From a virus: 42,233 nt of DNA. Under the pieces are notes generated by a model. That model ran no database searches and had not been told where the DNA came from. It worked only from the letters and a program-made list of their open reading frames with translations. Numbering within the stretch: position 1 is the first letter of the stretch; each line of letters opens with the position of its first letter. Of the stretch, positions 9,501-19,152 are shown one piece after another. The position numbers were made by a program, and so were the translations under genes. The stretch lies in IMG/VR virus record IMGVR_UViG_3300025138_000090, positions 1 through 42,233 of that record; one strand, written 5' to 3'.

Positions 9501-12135
9501 CTATCATAGGGCCACCATATTCTCTAATAGATAAGAATGTTTGAGGAATTCCATAAGTGGCGATTAATGCTTTAACGGCTCTTGCCGAACCTTTTGTTTT
9601 TAGAAGATATGGAATGTTATTTACAATCCTTCTCCAAATCTCATGTGTATATTGTTCTACAGGTTTTGATGCCAACGAGCCCGATGATACTGGATTACCC
9701 AATTTATCTGTTCCTAATGCATAACTCCAAAGTTCTTCTCTATCTTTTCCATGTGTTAGTTTCCAACCCATAGATTTTGCAACATCATATAATAGATTGT
9801 TTGGCATACCATCATACGGATGTTCTTCTCTACTGTGTATAGATGTTAATTTATTTATATACGACCAGGTAATATCAAAGTGATGTCCTATCATGTCAAT
9901 AAACATAAGATAATCACTATTAAGCGGGTCTTCGCTTAGTGATGCAGGAATTGTTTTTGTTAACCTCGCATCATTTATAGAATCAAAGTAACTTGCAGAT
10001 TCTATTAGATTGTTGTAATAGTGTATTGCGTTTGATGATGTTGCAGATAACAATTGAACTGGTTGAGATTTAACTTTTGGCCAGGGACTAAATGTAAATG
10101 CAGATGAACTGTGGTGTGAGTATAGTGAAGATGATGGTTCGTTATACATCCAACGTTCCCAACCATCCATACCACTTACAACAGTATTTTTTCTTGTGAT
10201 AGATTGTGATATATTTGTTAGTGCCTCTGAACCACTTACCTCTTCTAATGTTTTTATTCTTGCATCATAACTTTCAATTAATTCTGCTTTATATTTAAAA
10301 TTATTTACTCTTTCTACTGCAGATGAATAATGTACAAATTCTGAAAAATCAGAATAGTTAACATTTATATTTGAATCAAAAGAAGAACTAATGTATTTAT
10401 CAACTATCTGTTGTGATGTTTGTAAATTAGTATCTAATAAATCATTCCAACTTTTTAAATCAGTACCAATGGATTTTCCATAAGTACCCATATCAATTTT
10501 AAAGTTTGGTTCTGAAAAGTTATCCTGAGTTACTATTTTATTAAATGGATATACAAGTAATTTTTCAATATAACTTTCTCTAATTACTTTTTCAATACTT
10601 GCAGGTTTATTTGTTAAATCACCTCTAAGTGGTTTGTATAATTTTACGGTAACCGTTTTTAGGTTGCTTTCATTTTTAAAGAAAGGGTCAAAATATTGTA
10701 CTTCACTAGAAACAGGTTTACCATTAAGTAACGTATTATAATCTAACATAGGCTTAAGAGAAAATCCAAATTCATCATCTTTGTTACCATATGTGTAATA
10801 AATTGGTTCACCTGTAATATCTGTTTCTATTTGATATGATAACTTATCTTCATCGTTAAATCCTAAGAAAAACTTAGCACCTCTACCTGTTGTGTGAAAT
10901 CTTCTTTGTTGAGCAAGAGGTTTTGAAAATCCCAACATTCTATCAGTAAATCTATTACTTCTTGTTTCTGATTGAGTACCACCGTTTGATTCAACTGATG
11001 GTGGATTTGGTGTCGAAGGTGATGCGATAACACCTGCATCTATCAAATCTTGTCCAGTAACAATAATATTCTCACCAACAGATGTTTGAATTGATACTTT
11101 TGATTCAGGTACTACCATTGATTGGCTTATTAAGGCCTGTCCTGCGGGACTGGTTAATCCTTGATAGTTAAATTTATATGGTTTATTTGTTTTAGGGTCT
11201 GTTGGGGGCGTTTGTCCACCGTTTTTTGGAGAAATTGGTTTTACTTGTGTAAGACTTCCATCAGTCAATGGATGGTTAGGTGGAAGTGAAACTTCTCCTG
11301 CCGTATCTGGTTTTTGTATAAGAACAGGACTTTCTACTATCACATCACCATCAGGAGTTGCAGATAACTCAGCCGACTCAGCCTCCATGTCCATTACGTC
11401 AATTTCAGTTTCTATGTCGGTATCAGAAATATATACTTCTGCCCAATACCCTTCTTGATTTTCTATAGGATAGAATCTAGTAGGAGCGTTACCACCACTA
11501 ATTGGAAATGGTATTTGTTCTGTTACAAAACCTACTCTTTCATTTAATGTAAAATCAAAATTAGTAATTGTAGCTAATTCATTATCTCCAAAGTTTAAAA
11601 CATATTGTTCATGTTCACTTGTTTGTATTTCTGGATTACCTGTCGCATTACCTAACGAATCTAATAAATATTTTAAACCCTCGTTGGTTTTAACAGTAGG
11701 GTCGTTTTCTACATCTACATTTAATTTTAATTCTGTTCTATCCGCGGATATTTCATCTATTTTTAACTTATCTGTCTTTCTATCTAAGAAATTATAAACT
11801 ATTGAAAAACTTCCTTTAGATATGTTTGACTTTCTTACATTTTTTTCAGGCTGTATTACAATATCGTAATCATATGTATTTGAAGAATCTGACTTTGTAT
11901 TAAGTTCGTAAACTATTCTTGTATCATTTGAATTTAATAAATTTTCACCTGAGTATATGTGGAAATCCATTCTTGTATTAGAGGATGTAGATTCATTTTT
12001 TAAATCTACTTCTGATAATATAACTGGTACAGGTAGTATTCTTTCTAAATCTGTTTCCGCATAAAGTATCGGAGCATCTACTGGTTTTCTAGATGAAAAT
12101 AAATCGGCTGGGTTATTGTATATATCTAAACTCAT
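6598..12135 (-). CDS. Giant baseplate/tail-fibre virion protein (1845 aa)
   Basis: A large multidomain virion protein. Visible sections: an N-terminal beta-rich part (1-260); a Pro/Gly/Thr-rich linker (270-390); an alpha-helical part near 690-880 ending in YLLKTKGSARAVKAL and SIREYGGPM, a signature common in myovirus structural proteins; a LamG/concanavalin-like domain (about 885-1115, with ALYLNGSIQELRYW); repeats of the MFITPL and KYPTY type at about 1345-1408; three (Y/H)xxNKT-like repeats at about 1425-1500; and a charged coiled coil from about 1690 to the end. By order it occupies the T4 gp7-gp10 region, so a baseplate wedge or fibre role is inferred. It overlaps its neighbours at both ends by one base of start/stop. 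Confidence 0.75.
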   Translation of the reverse strand: MSLDIYNNPADLFSSRKPVDAPILYAETDLERILPVPVILSEVDLKNESTSSNTRMDFHIYSGENLLNSNDTRIVYELNTKSDSSNTYDYDIVIQPEKNVRKSNISKGSFSIVYNFLDRKTDKLKIDEISADRTELKLNVDVENDPTVKTNEGLKYLLDSLGNATGNPEIQTSEHEQYVLNFGDNELATITNFDFTLNERVGFVTEQIPFPISGGNAPTRFYPIENQEGYWAEVYISDTDIETEIDVMDMEAESAELSATPDGDVIVESPVLIQKPDTAGEVSLPPNHPLTDGSLTQVKPISPKNGGQTPPTDPKTNKPYKFNYQGLTSPAGQALISQSMVVPESKVSIQTSVGENIIVTGQDLIDAGVIASPSTPNPPSVESNGGTQSETRSNRFTDRMLGFSKPLAQQRRFHTTGRGAKFFLGFNDEDKLSYQIETDITGEPIYYTYGNKDDEFGFSLKPMLDYNTLLNGKPVSSEVQYFDPFFKNESNLKTVTVKLYKPLRGDLTNKPASIEKVIRESYIEKLLVYPFNKIVTQDNFSEPNFKIDMGTYGKSIGTDLKSWNDLLDTNLQTSQQIVDKYISSSFDSNINVNYSDFSEFVHYSSAVERVNNFKYKAELIESYDARIKTLEEVSGSEALTNISQSITRKNTVVSGMDGWERWMYNEPSSSLYSHHSSSAFTFSPWPKVKSQPVQLLSATSSNAIHYYNNLIESASYFDSINDARLTKTIPASLSEDPLNSDYLMFIDMIGHHFDITWSYINKLTSIHSREEHPYDGMPNNLLYDVAKSMGWKLTHGKDREELWSYALGTDKLGNPVSSGSLASKPVEQYTHEIWRRIVNNIPYLLKTKGSARAVKALIATYGIPQTFLSIREYGGPMIEEVRPIWEHERFVYHLKFDGDNHMDVPFDKVNDIDPITYFNRDPNPIDTIELQVQQNVNRDTAILNKDEKFAVRYEPINAIATTSKKGNIHFYLSGSSGYKSASISNINIFDSEMGTLIVQREKSVDDITQDNEYKIMYRRSRKDDITVSHSASIFITGSSEPSYNAAWTGSGTVTVGKTLPSAFPGSALYLNGSIQELRYWANPLKDIVIDEHTLSRETYHGNTESSSYFDLKFRFLPDSRLKNVQSIDSQPSQHPNQKISTLLNGNIISASLYNFESDDLRGVTEEYYTKVPSAGANNIMNNKVRLEPNRLRGMLDVDERKEKSKYDTAPNDSNQLGVYLSATRMYNEDIYNHTGYFEVDDYIGSPDLREGFTEQNEELDYLRRQVFKKYSTKNLINSTIDILARYDFSVFEQIRQTVPARVDYNSGILIEPHILERPKVKSKAKVTKTEPFYQTVINPIDKEPQMFITPLTTSLQAGPKPNDWKYPTYETEISGGLSPNLGMFITPLNTSISGGGAPNVGMKYPTYDNFKSLNIPNASGSAGGEYITHKTKLVISSSKGLVGENPQHSSTLSLTESLNQSGKYVNHKTNIKIDTQRSMSGGFEQKTANLSGKRNVTGVYYMNKTSLILSQSISAQKDDLENKGRIIAKTPYEGSKYRYVILIASASSDLGFGKGWNTGSNGSWNYNPIGTSIVSARSAKYARSINYFYSSSLSASLGLSYSSSYAPAEVQTDFLPLAINNLRYLGCKMTSDSITTNSDQTPDGKPVIEVFQADPNVLINTSLNANDGNLDVDSSTGFAIFNLDDLYISKEVIYQRRLEYQKERRVFRREIQRLTEIEQSRREEFDLRLEGSETISKREESRQIEYDVINDPEVVKKEIEEKESQPLITREERARQVTFIDGQRVNVPLRNDVTVEKDSELIKQLSKLGEDEREQFIEENDIKETLAKKLKLPKEEKRKSKRRGE

Positions 12136-14180
12136 TATTCTATCCTACCGTTTCCACTTCTTATTACGGCTCTTGCCGTATGACCTAATAATCTTAATAA
12201 ATCTCGTTCTTCTCTACCACTAGCACGTTTCTTTATACACTTTTCCCACTCAGATGCATTTCTAATTCTAAGTGCTTTGTTTGCTGCTTTTTCAGTTGAA
12301 TTAACCTTACTCCCACCATAAGTACCTGAACCATCACCCAATTCCCATGCTTGTTTTAAATCTCGTCTACCACCACTTGGGTTTGTTTGTATTAAAGAAT
12401 TCTTATTATTTAATAATTCATAGTTATCTTTTAAATTATCGTAAGAAACAGGACAATCATATGATGTAGGATTTGTAAAGAAATTTAAGTTAACATTAGC
12501 AAATGGATTTCCTTGTAAGTAACCAGTACCACCTTTATTAATATCATCTGCAGTTTGAGTAAGTACATCTAATAGTTTAGTTTCATCTCCACCACTTGAG
12601 CGTTTTCCAATTTTATCAGACCATCTTTGTTTTTTCTTTTTATCTTGATACCCTCTTACTATGTTAAGTTGGGTTAATGTATCTTGTGCAGCTTCCCATA
12701 AATCATCTACTAATTTATCACCACCATTCATTCTACCATCACTACCATAAAGAACGATTAAGTTACCATCCATCATTTGATAATCTATTTTGATTTCATT
12801 AGTTGGTGGTAATGCTGGTGTATAGGTTTCAAAGTAACTACCATTCCATTTGTAAGTGTCACCTTCTACATATAATGGTATTTGATTTTGTTCTGTAGAT
12901 AGTGCTAGTTGCCAACTACCACCACCTGCGTTCGTCCATTTATACAATACTGCACCATATCCAGCTTGTGAGTTCGTAGTCGAACCAATTGTACCATCTG
13001 GAAATGTTATATTAGTAATTCTAACCCCTTCTAAGAATCTCAATTGACCAGCAGAAGTACCTTCTTGATAAAATGGAAACCAACGTGATTCTGTATCTAT
13101 TTCTATTCTCCACACTAAATTACCATCATCATCTGTAAGTTTATCATATGGTATTCTGTATTCATCATATGGTTCATCTTTCCAAGTATATCCAGTTCCT
13201 TTAGATGGATTTAAAAGAACATTTCCACCATTCTTATAAAATAATTTAAAAGCAAATGTGATAGATTTTGGACTATCAAAAAATACACCTACTGTTAAAT
13301 CTTCTTCAGTACTTGTAAAACACTCTCTAATAGGTCTTGATGGAATTCTAAACCAATCAATAGGTGTACAATCTTTTCCTCTTACTATTATTTTTGAAAA
13401 CTTATCTAAAGTTGCTAGATTTTCCCATTTAATATATAATGTTTCTTCTGCAGCAATTCCTAATACTTTTTCTTTTGTTAATTCACCACCATATTGGTTT
13501 GTTTCTAAATATGCAATAGAAGCTCTTGTGTAAGTATTATCATTATATAGTTTATATTGGTTTTGGCCGTTGTCTATTTCTGTTGTACCCCAATATTTGT
13601 ATGCCTCATTTAAATAATCAAATTTATCATTCATTCTGAATGTCATCGGTTTTCCATTTTTTTCAGCAATGATGTTGAGGAGATAACCATGACCTGGTGC
13701 AAATGTGTAAAACTTATTATCTTCAATATAGTAGAATGCATCAGGACCTGAACCTATTCTAACAAGTTCACCGTTAAATTTTAATGGTTCTTCTTGTAAT
13801 ACTGCTTCTATATCTGCAGATGGGAAAAATACAGAGTTTAATTTTTTAGTATCTATATTAAACTCAGTAATTTGTTGTGTAAATTGTTCAATATCATTAT
13901 TTATAACCGATGTATATTGTTTTTTGTTAAGATTGTTTTTAATACCTGGTAAAAACTCTTTACCATATTGTAAAGTTGATGATTTAGGAAGTGTATATGA
14001 AATTATTTGTTCAGATGAATTTCTTCTTATATCTCTAAATTCTTTTTCTATTACATTTTGTACTTGTTCTTTAGTAACACCTATTTGTTTTTCGACATTA
14101 GTAGCTCTTACAACAGCAAGTTGTTTTACTTTTGTTTCTGCTATTACTTTTTTACTTATTTGTTTCGGTGCTTGTGCCAT
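12135..14180 (-). CDS. Baseplate or tail virion protein (681 aa)
   Basis: A 681-aa protein between two other structural genes. The N-terminus (1-60) is basic and helical (VIAETKVKQL, VTKEQVQNVIEKE), the middle is beta-rich and aromatic (VRIGSGPDAFYYIED, ESRWFPFYQEG, VLYKWTNAGGGSWQLAL), and the C-terminus is basic (CIKKRASGREERDLLRLLGH). I recognise no named domain. Its place after the gp6 and DNRLRE genes and before the giant protein suggests a baseplate wedge periphery or fibre connector. Start and stop overlap the flanking genes by one base, implying coupled translation. Confidence 0.6.
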   Translation of the reverse strand: MAQAPKQISKKVIAETKVKQLAVVRATNVEKQIGVTKEQVQNVIEKEFRDIRRNSSEQIISYTLPKSSTLQYGKEFLPGIKNNLNKKQYTSVINNDIEQFTQQITEFNIDTKKLNSVFFPSADIEAVLQEEPLKFNGELVRIGSGPDAFYYIEDNKFYTFAPGHGYLLNIIAEKNGKPMTFRMNDKFDYLNEAYKYWGTTEIDNGQNQYKLYNDNTYTRASIAYLETNQYGGELTKEKVLGIAAEETLYIKWENLATLDKFSKIIVRGKDCTPIDWFRIPSRPIRECFTSTEEDLTVGVFFDSPKSITFAFKLFYKNGGNVLLNPSKGTGYTWKDEPYDEYRIPYDKLTDDDGNLVWRIEIDTESRWFPFYQEGTSAGQLRFLEGVRITNITFPDGTIGSTTNSQAGYGAVLYKWTNAGGGSWQLALSTEQNQIPLYVEGDTYKWNGSYFETYTPALPPTNEIKIDYQMMDGNLIVLYGSDGRMNGGDKLVDDLWEAAQDTLTQLNIVRGYQDKKKKQRWSDKIGKRSSGGDETKLLDVLTQTADDINKGGTGYLQGNPFANVNLNFFTNPTSYDCPVSYDNLKDNYELLNNKNSLIQTNPSGGRRDLKQAWELGDGSGTYGGSKVNSTEKAANKALRIRNASEWEKCIKKRASGREERDLLRLLGHTARAVIRSGNGRIE

Positions 14181-16210
14181 TATCTAACCACTTTAAATAC
14201 GTTTCCATCAAAATATTGTTGTGTTCCACCTCTATCAACTCTGAATTCAAATTGGTAGAATCGTTCAGGTTGTAGTGTATTGAACCAAAAATCAAAATAG
14301 TTTCCAGTCGAATCACAACTTACTTTTGTGTAAGTTGTATCATACGGTATCAATACTAAATTGGTTTCAACATCTCTTACTTGGTAATAAGTATTCTGAG
14401 GAAGATATTTAATCGTAGTATATGGATTAGAATCTGCAAAACTTCTTTGTGGATATCGTTCTCTACCAACAATTCTAATTCTATCCTTAGATTTTTCTTT
14501 ATATTCTGAAGATAAGTTTTTTGGATACACTAAGATATCATCGGCTGTTAATGATGATAGTGAACCTGTATTGAATGTTGAATCTACCCATCTAACTTCT
14601 AATGTTGGAACATATATAGTATGTGTTTCGTTTGAGAAAAATTTAGATGAACCAAATCGTGTAGAACTACTTTCTTGAGTTAGAGGCCTTTTAATTAAAA
14701 ATCCATCATTTACTCTAGAACCATTTAACCAATCGTTAACATAATCAGTAACATTACTATTTAAGTTTGATGTATATTTTGTAAATGATTGACTATATTT
14801 TGTATTATTTATAGATGAGGTGTACCACGTACCACCACCTTTGTTTTTAAAGAACGATGCTTGTATTTGTGGTGGTTCGGATAAAGAACCCGAAAATACT
14901 ATTTTAAAATTATCAATAGAACCTGTCGCCCCAACCGAACCACTTGCAAAATATGAATAGTTAAATCTATACTTACCAGTCGTTGGTGGAGTAAATACTA
15001 ATGATTGAGTTACCGATGATGTGTATTCTGATTGTAATCCTGTAACTTGTGATGGAGTCATTGTCAAATCTAATGGATTGTACAAATCAAACCCAATTGA
15101 AGGATATTTACCTAAATTTAATTCAGATGTAATTGTATATTGTAATTCACTAGATAATTCTTTTATATATTCGGCCGATGCACCACCTATATTATCTGCC
15201 TTTAAACTTAGTTTTGAAGCAGAAGTTTGTAAGATTGGTGAATTACCATTTGAATTAGTTATAACATCTCTCTGAACAAACCCACCTTTATTAACAGAAA
15301 ATGTTTCCCATACTAAAGTGTTACCATCTTTTTCAGTAACAAACAACTCATCAAAAACACCTTCGGTTGATGCAGTAGAACCATCATTATCAAAAAATGT
15401 AAATCTTAATTTATACTCACCAGTCTCAGTAGATGTTAAATCAAATGATTGAGTAGATGCAGTTGTAATATTACCAACCATATCTGTATATGTATCTTGA
15501 TTTTGGATAACGCCCGATGGGGTTTCTACTCTAAACTGTACATCTGTATAATCTTTGGGGTCTATCTGAAACTGAACTCCATACTTTCTACTATTTTCTA
15601 AGTATAACGGAATAACTAAAGTAGTACCTGCAAAGTTTGATGCGGATATAATTAATTGTTCATTTAAAATACTCATAGATGGGGAGTTACCATTTATATC
15701 ATTAATAGATTCTGTTAAAAATAACGAACCTGTTCCATCAGAAAAGTTTTGTAATAAAAGAATACCTTCAGTTGGTGATTGACTTACTTCTACTCCATTA
15801 AATATACTTGCCGAATCTGTGTTCCAAGTTTCAGTGCCACTTGGATACTGCCAACTTACACCATTTGTAGTTACAGGTGTATGTAACCATTTACCAGTTC
15901 CTTCAGACCAACTTTGAGAAACAGGATATATATCCAATTGATATTCCGACTGAATCTCATTTTCTTCAGTAGATGTTAAATTTAGATAGTACTTTATACT
16001 ACCACTAATATCACCTGCGACAATTGATGATGATATTTCTGTTAAATCGAACTTTGTTAATATTCTACTATTACCAATCCAAATACTATCTGTATCTTCA
16101 TCGTAAAATTTAGTAACTTCCAATATCTCATCAGCACCTGTGTTTTGTGCTGTACGACTGGTTTGTTCGTAAATAGTAGCATCTTTTTGTCCGTATATTC
16201 TATAAATCAT
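14180..16210 (-). CDS. Virion protein with N-terminal DNRLRE-like domain
   Basis: A 676-aa protein. The first ~180 residues resemble the DNRLRE family: ATIYEQTSRTAQNTG near the start, RILTKFDLTEI, a YYLNL strand, and IYPVSQSWSEGTGKW. This is a beta-sandwich often linked to polysaccharide binding. The rest is Ser/Thr/Gly-rich beta structure with two similar units (SPILQTSASKLSL and NSPSMSILNEQLIIS regions) that look like repeated carbohydrate-binding-type modules. A strong AAGGAGAG site precedes the ATG. It lies directly after gp6, so it is probably a baseplate-attached fibre or adhesin. Confidence 0.65.
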   Translation of the reverse strand: MIYRIYGQKDATIYEQTSRTAQNTGADEILEVTKFYDEDTDSIWIGNSRILTKFDLTEISSSIVAGDISGSIKYYLNLTSTEENEIQSEYQLDIYPVSQSWSEGTGKWLHTPVTTNGVSWQYPSGTETWNTDSASIFNGVEVSQSPTEGILLLQNFSDGTGSLFLTESINDINGNSPSMSILNEQLIISASNFAGTTLVIPLYLENSRKYGVQFQIDPKDYTDVQFRVETPSGVIQNQDTYTDMVGNITTASTQSFDLTSTETGEYKLRFTFFDNDGSTASTEGVFDELFVTEKDGNTLVWETFSVNKGGFVQRDVITNSNGNSPILQTSASKLSLKADNIGGASAEYIKELSSELQYTITSELNLGKYPSIGFDLYNPLDLTMTPSQVTGLQSEYTSSVTQSLVFTPPTTGKYRFNYSYFASGSVGATGSIDNFKIVFSGSLSEPPQIQASFFKNKGGGTWYTSSINNTKYSQSFTKYTSNLNSNVTDYVNDWLNGSRVNDGFLIKRPLTQESSSTRFGSSKFFSNETHTIYVPTLEVRWVDSTFNTGSLSSLTADDILVYPKNLSSEYKEKSKDRIRIVGRERYPQRSFADSNPYTTIKYLPQNTYYQVRDVETNLVLIPYDTTYTKVSCDSTGNYFDFWFNTLQPERFYQFEFRVDRGGTQQYFDGNVFKVVR

Positions 16211-16221
16211 AGTTTCTCTCC

Positions 16222-18174
16222 TTAGAATGATTGTGTAACAACCTTACCTCTTATATCTACGTTAGGATACTTAACTTCAAATATAGAAGGGTCTTTAGGT
16301 GGGTATATAACACCCAATCTAGTCGCCCTACCCAATGCATATTTGTTTGGTGAGTAATTCCCGTTAAACTTATTTGATATTTGTAATCCACCTTCTCCAT
16401 TAGAATCAGGTCTTGGTACAGTTTGTACACCATCTACTTTGTCTAATAAAACATATACTTGTGATATATTAATTGGTTGATTTATTCTCCAATTATCTAT
16501 ATTAAAATAATCTTTTAATGCCGCTATACATCTAAGAAGAACTTCATTAGAATTATAATCTGGTAAAACAACTATATCAAAGTTAATTGATATGTTAACA
16601 ATGTACGCATCTTTTATATTTACAGCATCTGTTAGGATTCTGTAGTATGAAAGATAATGTTTTAAATTGTTTTTAGTAGCTGGATTTAAGTTAGTTACTT
16701 TTTTGTCTCTATCATATCCTAATGTATATAAATTTAATGCAAGTGGATTTGGTTTTTCTGATGTAGTAGATTGTATTCCCTCATTAGTTTTTTCTAACTT
16801 AGTTTCTATTTGATAATCTTGTACTAAGTATGCTTTCGCTACTGAACCAAATTGTGGTGGGAGTGCGTAACATCTCATAATGTAATCTTCTCTACTTACA
16901 GTTCTGTTTTGAGCCGCAAAGTATGCCATTGCATTGTTACGAATTTCATCTTCAGATTCTTTACTCCTACCACCAACTGCAGGATTTGGATTTGAAACTG
17001 CTATTGAGTTTTGTACAAATCTTAAAGTATCTTGATTTAGATTTATGGTATTATCGTTTTCAAATACTCTACTAATAACAGATGTTAAATCTTTAGCAGG
17101 TATATTATCAACTACACCATTACCAACTAAGTAATCGACTGTAAGTGTTGTATTTGAAGGTGCTACACCATATGTTTTGGTATATAGAAAGTTAGATGGG
17201 TCTAGTCCCTGGTCTAAATCTCCTGTATTCTGATATAGGGATGAACCTACATTATCAGGATTTGGAATAATTTCTTCATCAGCATTTGCAGATACACCCG
17301 CTCCAAATTGTATAACTAAATCTTTTTCTGATTCAAATCTTGTAATAAATCGCTTTGGAGCCCTTTTTAATTCTAATAAGAATGGAGTATCACCACTATA
17401 TTGCATAAGTGCCGTTGAATTATCTTCGTTATTTTCTACTTGTTCAAATACAGTATCTTGTGCTAAGAACGGAACTTCTGTCCATAAATCATTATCTTCA
17501 TCTCTTATAGATTTAATTTTAATTATTTTTTCATCTGTAAGTTTTATCTTATCATAAATTCGTGGAGAATCAAAAGTAAATGTAGATGTTTTAACTTTAC
17601 CACTAGATGCTCTTGCACTTTTCTTTAAAAGATAGTAAATAGGTTCATTGTTAGTTTCATCAATTTGATAAACAGATATATCCGTTGGATTGAATGAAGA
17701 TGAGAATGCAAAATCTATATCAAAGTTGGTTGTAAATTCAACATCTTTATTTGAAGTAGAACCTACAATCATACCACTTGATACTTTTAATGCGTAATCA
17801 AAATCTGGTTTTACATCATCACCACTTCCTTTTGCTGGAACTAATTGAAATACTTCTAATTCTACAGATGCAGGACATACGTTTTTTGGTTTATAACCAT
17901 ATGTTGATGCAAGATTAAATAGATTTACTTTTTCTTCCGCATTACTTAATAAAGATTCTCTAAGTTGAGTATCTGTATAGAATGATAACACATCACCAAC
18001 ATAAGATGCCATTTCAATAAACATCATTCCTGGTGAGGATTCATTAAAATCATTAAAGGTATTTGGAAAATATGTTTTAGAAAAATCAATTAAGTTTTTT
18101 CTTAACTCTCCAAAATCTTTACCTATAAGTTTTACATCCTTTTGGACTAAATCTGATTTGTTTGCTTTTGCCAT
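16222..18174 (-). CDS. 6: Baseplate wedge protein, T4 gp6-like (Baseplate J family)
   Basis: A 650-aa protein that matches the T4 gp6 family, the ring-forming core of the baseplate wedge. The N-terminus shows the typical stretch: FGELRKNLIDFSKTYFPNTF, then FNESSPGMMFIEMASYVGDV, LSFYTDTQLRESLL and LASTYGYKPKNV. The later SREDYIMRCYALPPQFGSVAKAY region is also characteristic of this family. It sits immediately after the gp25 homologue (6-bp gap), the conserved T4 order. An AGGA site precedes the ATG. Confidence 0.92.
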   Translation of the reverse strand: MAKANKSDLVQKDVKLIGKDFGELRKNLIDFSKTYFPNTFNDFNESSPGMMFIEMASYVGDVLSFYTDTQLRESLLSNAEEKVNLFNLASTYGYKPKNVCPASVELEVFQLVPAKGSGDDVKPDFDYALKVSSGMIVGSTSNKDVEFTTNFDIDFAFSSSFNPTDISVYQIDETNNEPIYYLLKKSARASSGKVKTSTFTFDSPRIYDKIKLTDEKIIKIKSIRDEDNDLWTEVPFLAQDTVFEQVENNEDNSTALMQYSGDTPFLLELKRAPKRFITRFESEKDLVIQFGAGVSANADEEIIPNPDNVGSSLYQNTGDLDQGLDPSNFLYTKTYGVAPSNTTLTVDYLVGNGVVDNIPAKDLTSVISRVFENDNTINLNQDTLRFVQNSIAVSNPNPAVGGRSKESEDEIRNNAMAYFAAQNRTVSREDYIMRCYALPPQFGSVAKAYLVQDYQIETKLEKTNEGIQSTTSEKPNPLALNLYTLGYDRDKKVTNLNPATKNNLKHYLSYYRILTDAVNIKDAYIVNISINFDIVVLPDYNSNEVLLRCIAALKDYFNIDNWRINQPINISQVYVLLDKVDGVQTVPRPDSNGEGGLQISNKFNGNYSPNKYALGRATRLGVIYPPKDPSIFEVKYPNVDIRGKVVTQSF

Positions 18175-18180
18175 AAGTTC

Positions 18181-18621
18181 CTATTCTATTGTTGCCGAAC
18201 CTGCAGAATCTACATATAGTATTATCTGATTGTTAGCACCTTGTTCTGTTACTCTAAAATTTAAAGATATACCAACTTGGTTTTTATCTTCCTCAGGAGT
18301 AACTTCTACCTTATCAATAATTATGTAAGGTAACCAGAAATTCACATCTTCTAATATACCTTCTTCTAATTTTTGTTTTAAATCTAAAGTTATTGGTTCA
18401 AATAAGAGAGCATAAATCTGAGAACCAAACGTTGGTTGAAATAATCTTTCACCTTTTCTAGTCAATAATAGATTCTTTAAGTTAGATACTGCCTGTTCTT
18501 CGGTTGAGTATGATAACGTAAATAATCCACTATCTTTAGAGAATGGTAATTTTATTCCTACCGCAACATCTTGTTCAAAATCTATTGGGTTATAAAAATA
18601 TTCTTTTCTCTCTTTAGCCAT
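18181..18621 (-). CDS. 25: Baseplate wedge protein, T4 gp25-like
   Basis: A 146-aa protein of the gp25/GpW-like family, which starts sheath polymerisation and holds the inner baseplate. Typical elements are VAVGIKLPF near 16, the Ser/Thr-rich FTLSYSTEEQAVSNLKNLLL, and TRKGERLFQPTFGSQIYALL, followed by FEPITLDLKQKLEEGI. Length equals that of relatives (about 130-150 aa). AAGGAAG lies before the ATG, and the gene is followed at once by gp6, as in T4-like phages. Confidence 0.92.
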   Translation of the reverse strand: MAKERKEYFYNPIDFEQDVAVGIKLPFSKDSGLFTLSYSTEEQAVSNLKNLLLTRKGERLFQPTFGSQIYALLFEPITLDLKQKLEEGILEDVNFWLPYIIIDKVEVTPEEDKNQVGISLNFRVTEQGANNQIILYVDSAGSATIE

Positions 18622-18625
18622 TTAA

Positions 18626-19114
18626 CTATCTTCCTTTTTTCTTATCAATCGTTTTCATCAATTGAGAATAATCTTTTGTAATAGCACCCATTACGTTTGC
18701 TACTTGCTCATTATTAGTATCGATAGGTCTACCATCTATATCTGTAGTTGGTACTACTGATGTAGATTCCCTACCACTCCAAGCTTGTGCTTGATTAGAA
18801 CCAAACTGAGAATCCATATTTTTCCATTCTCCATCATTTAATGTTTCGTTTAACATTTCGTTTAACATATCATTCTTAACAAATGTTTTTGGTTTAGATA
18901 GAGTTGATACTTTTTCTTCTTTTAAAATTTCAGATAAATCAATATCTAATGGGTCTTTTTGTATTCTGTTTGACGTTCTTTTATTTTTCTTTTTTGTTTC
19001 TTTTAGAAGTGGTTTAGATGCATTTCTAACTTCCGTAATGATAGGTTTTAGTTCTTCTCTAACTACCTTTCTTACGATAACTTCTAATAATTGTGCTAAT
19101 TCTTTTGCCTTCAT
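18626..19114 (-). CDS. Hypothetical virion-region protein (162 aa)
   Basis: Unrecognised protein with an N-terminal basic amphipathic helix (LAQLLEVIVRKVVREELKP), a Lys-rich middle and a polar C-terminus ending MKTIDKKKGR. A longer reading from a TTG at 19171 is possible, but I chose the ATG at 19114. The TTG version would start inside the upstream gene and add an A+T-rich hydrophobic stretch unlike the rest. Relatives in this position (between the spike/hub and gp25) in marine T4-like phages are usually small structural or assembly proteins. A TATAAATATT motif lies 16 bp upstream. Confidence 0.6.
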   Translation of the reverse strand: MKAKELAQLLEVIVRKVVREELKPIITEVRNASKPLLKETKKKNKRTSNRIQKDPLDIDLSEILKEEKVSTLSKPKTFVKNDMLNEMLNETLNDGEWKNMDSQFGSNQAQAWSGRESTSVVPTTDIDGRPIDTNNEQVANVMGAITKDYSQLMKTIDKKKGR

Positions 19115-19129
19115 AATGATTACTTTATA

Positions 19130-19139
19130 TATAAATATT
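19130..19139. promoter_or_regulatory. TATAAATATT motif before the 162-aa late gene
   Basis: On the plus strand, 16 bp from the ATG at 19114, in the short gap after the 204-aa gene. Same word as at 3226-3236 and 5145-5156. Possible late-promoter element, orientation uncertain. Confidence 0.2.
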
Positions 19140-19152
19140 AAAAACTTTCTTT

